This document shows positions 7,153-12,487 of a stretch of DNA of 20,021 nucleotides, in pieces. Below the pieces are notes generated by a model. That model ran no database searches, was not told the DNA's origin, and saw only the letters and a program-made list of their open reading frames with translations. Both the position numbers and the translations under genes were made by a program. The DNA is from Palsa-506 sp050013415 (GTDB lineage: Bacteria > Actinomycetota > Actinomycetes > Streptosporangiales > Streptosporangiaceae), in NCBI GenBank assembly GCA_050013415.1, contig JBEKFH010000041.1:1-20021 (forward strand). Direction: 5' to 3'. How positions within the stretch are numbered: position 1 is the stretch's first letter; the number at the start of each line of letters is the position of its first letter.

Positions 7153-7974
7153 ATGAAGGAGCCGGGAGCCCCTCTGATGCACCCTGAACCAGATCAGCCG
7201 GACCAGCGGCAGGCGAGGCCAGCCCTGCCCAGGCATGGCCTCGCGCAGCCTCGGCCGCAGCTGGCCGGGCCGCTGCCACCGGGCGCGCTGGCTGCGGACA
7301 AGCCGCCGGGCGTGCTGGCCGCGGACAATGAGCGCCTGACCCGCGCCCGGCCGGCCGCCGCGCAGGACGGGCCGTGGCGGCCGCCGGTGGGCCGCCGGGC
7401 CCGGACCGGCGGGTTCGAGGGGGTCCCGGCCGACTCCGGCCGGGACCCCGGCCCGCGCGCGCAGCTTGCCGGGCCCCGGCGGGACACGGAGGCGGCAGCA
7501 GCCGCGGCGGGGGCGGGAGCGGCCGCGGCGGGGGCGGGGGCGGGGCGGGAGACCGGCGCGGCGGAGGCCGGGCGGGACACGGCCCTGGCGGATGCCGGGC
7601 GGGAGACCGCCGCGCCAGCCGACCGGCAGCTACGGGACCACCTGGAGGCGGTCCGGCTGCACGCTCAGCGGGCCGCATCGTGGCTCGAGACGAGCGGCCA
7701 TTACGCGCGGCTGATCAACCGCGATGGGGTGGTTCCGGTGACGGCCAGGTTCAGCGCGGACGACCTCGCGTTCCTTGCCGAGGCCCGGGAGGAGATGCTC
7801 GGCTTCGCCGAGCTCGGGCTGCGGCTGCTCGAATTGCACCAGCCGCTGGACGCGGGCGGCGTCGCCAGCGACGCGGCGGCCCCCGCCTTGCGCTGCCGTA
7901 GCTGCATGTGGCGCTGGCCCTGCCCGACATTCCGGACCATCGCGGAAGTGCTGGACGGCATCCGGCCCAGGTGA
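7153..7974 (+). CDS. Uncharacterised protein with disordered N terminus and C-terminal CxxC-x5-C motif
   Basis: I do not recognise this 273-residue protein. Residues 1-155 are low complexity (Pro/Ala/Gly/Arg), including near-repeats GRETGAAEA, GRDTALADA and GRETAAPAD (131-157). Residues 158-273 look folded: a helix with LEAVRLHAQRAASWLETS (164-181), a segment INRDGVVPVTARFSADDLAFL (188-208), a long amphipathic helix to about 230, then CRSCMWRWPCPTFRTIAEVL (248-267). The Cys spacing C-x2-C-x5-C plus H229 or other residues could bind zinc or an Fe-S cluster. It is not WhiB, which has four Cys in a different layout. GGGGAGG ten bases upstream supports the ATG at 7153. The gene diverges from the STAS gene across a palindrome, which hints at shared control with the stress-signalling gene. 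Confidence 0.72.
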   Translation: MKEPGAPLMHPEPDQPDQRQARPALPRHGLAQPRPQLAGPLPPGALAADKPPGVLAADNERLTRARPAAAQDGPWRPPVGRRARTGGFEGVPADSGRDPGPRAQLAGPRRDTEAAAAAAGAGAAAAGAGAGRETGAAEAGRDTALADAGRETAAPADRQLRDHLEAVRLHAQRAASWLETSGHYARLINRDGVVPVTARFSADDLAFLAEAREEMLGFAELGLRLLELHQPLDAGGVASDAAAPALRCRSCMWRWPCPTFRTIAEVLDGIRPR

Positions 7975-7993
7975 CCGATCCGGCCGGGGCTGT

Positions 7994-8027
7994 TTGACGC
8001 CGGGGCGATTGCCCGTACCTTGGGACC
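7994..8027 (+). promoter_or_regulatory. Promoter of a leaderless transcript for the 55-residue membrane protein
   Basis: TTGACG (7994-7999) and TACCTT (8016-8021) are separated by 16 bases and fit the actinobacterial housekeeping consensus TTGAC(A/G)/TAnnnT. The ATG begins seven bases after the -10 hexamer, where transcription should start, and there is no ribosome binding site in between. The mRNA is therefore probably leaderless. Confidence 0.75.
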
Positions 8028-8195
8028 ATGGGACGGATACTTCTCATGCTCGTCGCCGCGTTCCTCGCGGTCATGATCGTGCTATGGATCGCGCACGTGC
8101 TGGTCATCTACTTCCTGATCGCCCTGGTCGCGATCGGCAGCGTCGCCCTGTTCCGGCTAGGCAGGCGCTCATCGTCGCGGGGCTCGCGCGGCTAG
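8028..8195 (+). CDS. Small two-helix membrane protein (55 aa)
   Basis: The sequence begins MGRILLMLVAAFLAVMIVLW and continues with a second hydrophobic segment (HVLVIYFLIALVAIGSVALF), ending in a basic tail RLGRRSSSRGSRG. The two segments are nearly continuous, so it may span the membrane once as a long helix or twice as a tight hairpin with the Arg-rich tail in the cytoplasm. Codon third positions are strongly G/C. The promoter just upstream predicts translation from a leaderless mRNA. No function is recognised. The nearest upstream gene ends 53 bases away and has its own start signals, so this is probably an independent transcript. Confidence 0.72.
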   Translation: MGRILLMLVAAFLAVMIVLWIAHVLVIYFLIALVAIGSVALFRLGRRSSSRGSRG

Positions 8196-8525
8196 CTGAC
8201 CGGGTCCCGGGGTCCCGGCCGCTGACCGGGTGCCGTGGCGCCGGGTAAGGCCGCTGGCCCAGGTGACCGAGGACGGCTGCACCCGGTGGCGAAGCTCGCG
8301 CCTGAGGCGATGAGCAGAGACGCACTGCATCGCGCGGAAAATCAGGGCGCGGGCTCCCTCAGCGTTGCCAGCGCCGTCATCGGGCCAGGGTGCCCGCGCC
8401 TCATAGAGCCAGGCAGTCGCCTGCGGCTCCAGCCCGTAATGGGCGCAGCAGGATCCCGGAATCTGCCTGTCCGGCTTTGCGTCGCGTTGAATTCCTGAGA
8501 TCGCGCAGCCGTCGAACCACGCCAT
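8169..8525 (-). CDS. Possible small gene or gene remnant, unrecognised (118 aa)
   Basis: This frame reads MAWFDGCAISGIQRDAKPDR and continues through GLEPQATAWLYEARAPWPDD to ALIFRAMQCVSAHRLRREL. Over about 80 codons the G+C by position (lowest at the second, highest at the third) is coding-like, and the residues look like a folded small protein with several Cys (C7, C27, C28). Against it: no ribosome binding site precedes the ATG at 8525, third-position G+C is lower than in neighbouring genes, and the last 40 residues are Arg/Pro-rich and overlap the end of the small membrane protein gene. It could be a decayed or horizontally acquired gene. Confidence 0.32.
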   Translation of the reverse strand: MAWFDGCAISGIQRDAKPDRQIPGSCCAHYGLEPQATAWLYEARAPWPDDGAGNAEGARALIFRAMQCVSAHRLRRELRHRVQPSSVTWASGLTRRHGTRSAAGTPGPGQLAARAPRR

Positions 8526-8819
8526 CAAGGGGAAGCGCGCTGCCGGCCCCCCGCTCCCGCTGCCGGCGCCGGCGCCCCGCTCCCGTCGCCCTGCTGTCGG
8601 CGCCCGCTGCCGGCGCCCCGTTCCCATGGCTGCCGCCAGGCGAGGCCGGGCCCGCTCCGCCATGAGGGTCGGGCCGTTTCGTCCATTTGATTACGATAAA
8701 GATATTAGTGATGTAATCTCTGCTATTTGCTGAATGCGGGATGCTGTACCAGATAAGCCCGTATGGTGAGCAGGTAACGGAGTGGCTGGATGGGCAGGCT
8801 GATCTGACGGGGGGACGCA
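8526..8819. promoter_or_regulatory. Intergenic region with A+T-rich promoter block upstream of the glycan cluster
   Basis: The first half (8530-8660) is a G+C-rich stretch with repeated CTGCCGGCGCC and CGCCCCG motifs and no convincing gene. The second half contains the most A+T-rich block of the window (about 8684-8735). Inside it GATTAC (8689-8694) and GTAATC (8713-8718) form an inverted repeat with an 18-base spacer. The block should hold the promoter for the six-gene cluster starting at 8820, but I cannot fix an unambiguous -35/-10 pair; TTGATT at 8687 is one -35 candidate. Confidence 0.5.
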
Positions 8820-9284
8820 ATGGGCGCTCCTCATTACCGGGTGCTGCTGGTCTCGAGCAGCGGCGGGGTGCTTCTCGATCTGCTCGCGCTCCGGCCATGG
8901 TGGTCCCGGCACGGCGCCTGCTGGGTCACCGTACGGGCACCGGACACCACTGCGCTGCTGGCTGGCGAGCGGGTGTACTGGGAGCGCGAGCAGTCGGCTG
9001 GCAGGCCCGCCGGCGTGCTGGCCGCCGTCGCCAGGGCGGTCCGGATCCTGCGCCGGGAGCGCCCCGACCTGATCATCTCGGCCGGTTCCGGCGTCGCGGT
9101 GGGAGTCTTCATCGCGGCGCGGCTGATGCGGGTGCCGACGCTGTGGCTGGAGACGTTCAACATCGTGGGAGCGCCGGGGACGGCGAGCAGGCTGTGCGGG
9201 CGGCTCGCCGCGGCCATCCTGGTGCAGCGGCCGTCCCTGGCCGCATCGAGGCCCCGCGCCGTGCTCCTCGGCGAACTGTACTGA
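8820..9284 (+). CDS. Alg14-like glycosyltransferase subunit (PssD/CpsF/EpsE-type)
   Basis: The 154-residue protein matches the Alg14 half of a split GT-B glycosyltransferase. RVLLVSSSGGVLLDLL (7-22) is the N-terminal nucleotide-fold start with the usual S-GG-H/V motif region, PDLIISAGSGVAVG (82-95) corresponds to the conserved (V/I)-(T/S)-G-G loop, and TLWLETFNIVGAPG (107-120) matches the E-(S/T)-(F/A) strand of the family, ending in a typical VQRPSL...LGELY tail. In bacteria such proteins tether and complete the catalytic Alg13-like partner, which is encoded next and overlaps by one base (TGATG). Together they transfer a sugar from a UDP donor to a lipid-linked acceptor at the inner membrane. 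No membrane anchor is obvious here, unlike yeast Alg14. GGGGGGA upstream supports the ATG at 8820. First gene of the cluster. Confidence 0.85.
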   Translation: MGAPHYRVLLVSSSGGVLLDLLALRPWWSRHGACWVTVRAPDTTALLAGERVYWEREQSAGRPAGVLAAVARAVRILRRERPDLIISAGSGVAVGVFIAARLMRVPTLWLETFNIVGAPGTASRLCGRLAAAILVQRPSLAASRPRAVLLGELY

Positions 9285-9793
9285 TGGCGCGAGTTCTCGT
9301 CACCGTGGGAATGGGCCCCTGGCCCTTCGACCGCCTGATCGAGGCGATCGCGCCGCTGTGCGCCGAGCACGAGGTCTTCGCCCAGACGGGCACGTCGTCG
9401 CTGCGGCCGCCGTGCCCGCACGCCGCGTTCGTCCCCTTCGGCGAGCTGGACGCCCTGATCGCGGCGGTCGACATCATCATTACGCACGCCGGCAACACCG
9501 TCCGGCTTGTCCAGCGGGCTCAGAAGGTTCCCATCGCGGTCGCCAGGCAGGCGGCGCTCGGCGAGATGGCCAACGACCACCAGGTCGAGTACCTGCGATT
9601 CGAGGAGCGCACGGGCCCGGTCCAGGCCGTCTGGGATGTGCGCGAACTCCCCCGGGCAGTGCTCTCGCATGACGCGGAGCAGATCCGGCTGCTGCGCGAG
9701 CGCCCGGTGCTGCCGCCGGCCAGTCCCGATCACATCATCGAGACCCTCGATTCGCTCTGCGCCCGAGTGTGCCGTGGCGGCCGTGGCCGCTGA
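9284..9793 (+). CDS. Alg13-like glycosyltransferase subunit (PssE/EpsF-type, GT28 C-terminal fold)
   Basis: The 169-residue product matches the Alg13 partner, equivalent to the C-terminal half of MurG-like GT28 enzymes. It starts MARVLVTVGMGPWPFDRLIE with the G(T)-(pF) motif, has ADIIITHAGNTV-type residues at 61-73 (here VDIIITHAG) and an EMANDHQVE donor-binding motif (94-102). These last two motifs bind the UDP-sugar in the family. The ATG shares one base with the stop codon of the Alg14-like gene, so translation is coupled and a 1:1 complex is expected. The sugar is not predictable from sequence; UDP-GlcNAc, glucose, galactose and glucuronate are used by known relatives. Confidence 0.87.
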   Translation: MARVLVTVGMGPWPFDRLIEAIAPLCAEHEVFAQTGTSSLRPPCPHAAFVPFGELDALIAAVDIIITHAGNTVRLVQRAQKVPIAVARQAALGEMANDHQVEYLRFEERTGPVQAVWDVRELPRAVLSHDAEQIRLLRERPVLPPASPDHIIETLDSLCARVCRGGRGR

Positions 9794-10547
9794 GCCGGGC
9801 CCGTTCGCGCGCCATCACCTTCGCCGCTATGCGTTCGCCTGGCAGCAGCTCGCCGGGCGTGATGGCCGCCACCTTGACCTGGGCTGCGGGGACGGCGACT
9901 TCCTCCCGGCGCTGCACGCGGCGACCTCGCTGGAGTGCTGGGGGGCCGACCCGCACCCCGGCTACCTCGCCGCTCTCCGGCTGAGATGCCCTGACCTGCC
10001 AGTCCGCCAGCTCCAGGTCTTCGGTGAGCTCTGCTTTGGCGAGGCGGCATTCGACTCCGTCTCGCTGCTCGACGTGCTGGAGCACGTCCCCGACGAGGGG
10101 CGCCTGCTCGGCGAGATACACCGGGTGCTCGGGCCGGGCGGCCTGCTCGTGCTGACCGTGCCGCGGCGTCATTTCTTCTCGTTCCTCGACCCGGACAACG
10201 CGAAATTCCGGTTTCCGCGTCTTCATCGGCTGGTTTACACGGCACGGTTCGGCAAGCAGGTCTATGCAGAACGATTCGCCGATATCTCCAACGACCTGCG
10301 CGGGGACATGTCCGTTGGCAAGGACGAGCACACGAACTACCGGCGCCCGGAGCTCATTGCGCTGCTGCGCGAGCACGGCTTCGAGCCGGAGACCGTTGCG
10401 GGCGCGAATCTCTTCTGGCGCTGGTTCCAGGTACCTGCCCTGCTGGCCGGCGGGCGGCTGCGCGCGCTCCTGGAGCGGTTCATTTATCTCGATGGCGAGA
10501 TTTTCACCTCGGCGAACATGTTCGTCGCAGCACGGAGGGTTCCATGA
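9774..10547 (+). CDS. Class I SAM-dependent methyltransferase
   Basis: The 257-residue product has the class I methyltransferase fold: motif I LDLGCGDGDF (34-43), an acidic end of strand 2 at GADPHPGY (57-64), VSLLDVLEHVPDE (96-108) as motif II and VLGPGGLLVLTVPR (118-131) as motif III. This is the Methyltransf_11/23 type found in polysaccharide, antibiotic and quinone pathways. The C-terminal region (about 135-257), with FFSFLDPDNAKFRFPRLHR and HTNYRRPELIALL, resembles methyltransferases in surface-glycan clusters. No ATG is available near the family N terminus; the GTG at 9774 (or 9783) is the likely start, overlapping the previous gene by 20 bases. Its 3' end overlaps the radical SAM gene by four bases (ATGA). 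Its substrate, a sugar O- or N-methylation or an intermediate of the pathway, is unknown. Confidence 0.82.
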   Translation: MAAVAAEPGPFARHHLRRYAFAWQQLAGRDGRHLDLGCGDGDFLPALHAATSLECWGADPHPGYLAALRLRCPDLPVRQLQVFGELCFGEAAFDSVSLLDVLEHVPDEGRLLGEIHRVLGPGGLLVLTVPRRHFFSFLDPDNAKFRFPRLHRLVYTARFGKQVYAERFADISNDLRGDMSVGKDEHTNYRRPELIALLREHGFEPETVAGANLFWRWFQVPALLAGGRLRALLERFIYLDGEIFTSANMFVAARRVP

Positions 10548-11626
10548 AGGTCTCGGAAAATGCCCGGCTGGCGATGTTCTTCGTCCAGCTCTCCGCCAAG
10601 AAGCGGATCGCCCCGAATCTTCATGTCCGGCCGCTTGTCTCCGAGCTCTTCCTGACGGAGAACTGCAATCTGCGCTGCATAAGCTGCAATTGCTGGCTGG
10701 AGAACACCAAGGGCGAGCTGACGACGGACGAGTGGAAAGGCGTCCTGCGCCAGCTGGCCGGGCTGCGAATCCTCAAGGCGAATTTCACCGGCGGCGAGCC
10801 GCTCATCCGCCCGGATGCGATCGAGCTCATGGCCTACGCTCATGAGCTTGGCATACGGCACATGCACCTGAACACGAACGGAATCCGCCTCACGCCCGGC
10901 ACCCTGGAGAACGTGCTGGCGGCCGGGGTCAGGAGCTTCAACATCTCGGTGGACGGCCCGAACAGCCTCCTGCATGACCGCATCCGCGGGCGGCTCGGCG
11001 CGTTCGAGACCACGACCGCGCACCTGCGGCAGCTGATCTCCCGGCGCGAGCGCCTCAATCTCAAGGTGCGCATGAACTTCACCGTCATGCGCGAGAACAT
11101 CGAGAGCCTGCCGGATATCGCGCTCCTTGCCCAGGAACTGCGCGTGCAGCTTTACCTGAACCTCGCGACCGACCAGACGTTCCTTTTCCGCGCTCCCGAG
11201 GTGAGCAAGCAGAAGCGCGTCGAGGCCGCGGACATCGGCTCGGCGCTTCGCAGGCTTGAAGCCGTGAAGCGCGCCGACTCGCGCTGGCTGCCCCGCTACT
11301 CCGACCTCAGCTACATACCCCGGCACTTCTCCGAGATCGTGCAGCGGGACGTGCCGTGCGCCGAGTCGCAGCTCAAGCTCATGATCCATTCGAAAGGCGA
11401 GATCGGCGGGTGCTGGGCGCACGACCCTACGTTCAACGTCCGCGACCGGGCAATCGCCGACGTGATCGGGTCGGCCCACTACCGCGAGGAGCACGCGCGC
11501 CTGTTCCGCAAGGACTGCGTGGGCTGCGGCAGCAACTACAGCCTGAACCTGCGCTGGCGGCCCACCACCTACGTCAGCGACCTGCTGTGGCGAGCCGGCC
11601 GCCGCCAGCTGGGGAAGGAGGCCTGA
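10544..11626 (+). CDS. Radical SAM enzyme with C-terminal twitch-like auxiliary Fe-S domain
   Basis: The 360-residue enzyme carries the radical SAM cluster motif CNLRCISC (C41, C45, C48), followed by TGGEPLIRPD (82-91) for SAM binding and SVDGPN (135-140) on a later strand. Near the C terminus four Cys are arranged C272-x17-C290 and C325-x2-C328. The first pair fits C-x(9-15)-G-x4-C, the opening signature of SPASM/twitch domains. The later C-x5-C-x3-C of full SPASM domains is missing, so one auxiliary 4Fe-4S cluster is expected, as in the twitch enzymes BtrN (aminocyclitol dehydrogenase) and MoaA. No peptide precursor gene is seen next to it, which argues against RiPP modification. In this setting, oxidation or rearrangement of a sugar or cyclitol is the best inference. 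The start shares ATGA with the preceding methyltransferase. Confidence 0.88.
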   Translation: MKVSENARLAMFFVQLSAKKRIAPNLHVRPLVSELFLTENCNLRCISCNCWLENTKGELTTDEWKGVLRQLAGLRILKANFTGGEPLIRPDAIELMAYAHELGIRHMHLNTNGIRLTPGTLENVLAAGVRSFNISVDGPNSLLHDRIRGRLGAFETTTAHLRQLISRRERLNLKVRMNFTVMRENIESLPDIALLAQELRVQLYLNLATDQTFLFRAPEVSKQKRVEAADIGSALRRLEAVKRADSRWLPRYSDLSYIPRHFSEIVQRDVPCAESQLKLMIHSKGEIGGCWAHDPTFNVRDRAIADVIGSAHYREEHARLFRKDCVGCGSNYSLNLRWRPTTYVSDLLWRAGRRQLGKEA

Positions 11627-11628
11627 GC

Positions 11629-12414
11629 ATGCGGCCGAGCCAGGCGCTCTACAGCGCGCTCGCCCCCTCCTACGCGGAGCACTTCGACGTTCCGCACCGG
11701 CGGGCATACGACACCCTTGCCTGGGAGCAAGTGCGGCAGCTCCTGCCGCGGCGAGGGCCGGTCGTCGACGCCGGCTGCGGGATCGGGCGCTGGGTCGGCC
11801 CGCTGCTCGGGCTGGGATACGACGTGATCGGGATCGAGCAGGCGCCGGGGATGATCGCCGAAGCGCGGCGCGCGGATCACGGCCCCGGCTTCACCCTCAT
11901 CGAGGGGTCGATGGAGACCGCGGAACTGCCGGAGGCGTCAGCCGGACTGGTGCTCGCCCTCGGCTCGCTGCAGTACACGGCCGATCCGGCGGCCACCGTT
12001 CGCCGGTTTGCCAGCTGGCTGCGTCCGGGCGGGACGGTGGCGGTGCTGGTGGACTCGCTCGTGGCGCTGGTCATCGAGCTGCTGCGGGACGGCCGCTATG
12101 ACGAGGCGACGGAGCGGCTGCGGACCCGGCGGGGCAGCTGGGCCGTGGCCGGGCAGGAGGCCGAGATGCACCTCATGGACCGCGCCGGGCTGCACCGGAT
12201 TTTCCAGGATGCCGGGCTGGAGGAGGTGCGGGTGAGCGGCCTGCTGGCGACGGCGGCGCCGCTCGGCCGGAAGCTCCTCGCCGAGCAGCTGCGGCACGAC
12301 TGGGACGCGCACCTCAGCCTTGAGCGCCAGCTGCTCGCCGAGCCGGTGCTGGCCGATATCGGCAAGCAGCTGCTGGCGACAGGCCGCCGGCCGGCAGTGG
12401 GCCCGGGCGAGTGA
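11629..12414 (+). CDS. Class I SAM-dependent methyltransferase
   Basis: The 261-residue protein begins with a YSALAPSYAEHFD-type helix common in Methyltransf_25/11 enzymes, then motif I VVDAGCGIGRW (45-55), IGIEQAP (67-73) with the SAM-ribose acidic residue, EGSMETAELP (about 89-98), and SWLRPGGTVAVLV after the central strand. The ATG has an excellent GGAAGGAGG seven bases upstream and lies two bases after the radical SAM stop. It is not closely related in sequence to the methyltransferase two genes upstream, so the cluster likely methylates two different positions. A C-terminal helical region (QLRHDWDAHLSLERQLLAEP) is of unknown role. Confidence 0.83.
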   Translation: MRPSQALYSALAPSYAEHFDVPHRRAYDTLAWEQVRQLLPRRGPVVDAGCGIGRWVGPLLGLGYDVIGIEQAPGMIAEARRADHGPGFTLIEGSMETAELPEASAGLVLALGSLQYTADPAATVRRFASWLRPGGTVAVLVDSLVALVIELLRDGRYDEATERLRTRRGSWAVAGQEAEMHLMDRAGLHRIFQDAGLEEVRVSGLLATAAPLGRKLLAEQLRHDWDAHLSLERQLLAEPVLADIGKQLLATGRRPAVGPGE

Positions 12415-12484
12415 CGTCGCCATCGCGCAGCAGGGCGACGTCGCCAACGCGGAGCAGGGTAGCGCCCACGCGCGGCAGGCCGCG
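12413..12484. repeat. 24-nt tandem repeat, 2 good copies plus a degenerate third
   Basis: Copies at 12413-12436 and 12437-12460 differ at three positions; a third at 12461-12484 is weakly similar. The repeat fills the 73-base gap between the methyltransferase stop and the fusion gene start, and in the fusion gene's frame it would read as octapeptides DVAIAQQG and DVANAEQG. Confidence 0.6.
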
Positions 12485-12487
12485 GAG

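Noticed and set aside
7040..7678. Upstream extension of the STAS frame
   Set aside because: It overlaps the divergent Cys-motif gene and reads as Pro/Arg-rich sequence; GTG 7039 matches the family start.
8741..9283. Plus-strand frame joined to the Alg13-like protein from ATG 8741
   Set aside because: The first 181 codons are a shadow of the Alg14-like gene in another frame; the real start is ATG 9284.
10544..11626. RiPP-type peptide-modifying system around the radical SAM gene
   Set aside because: No short precursor peptide gene, RiPP recognition domain or peptidase is seen nearby, and the neighbours are sugar-type enzymes.
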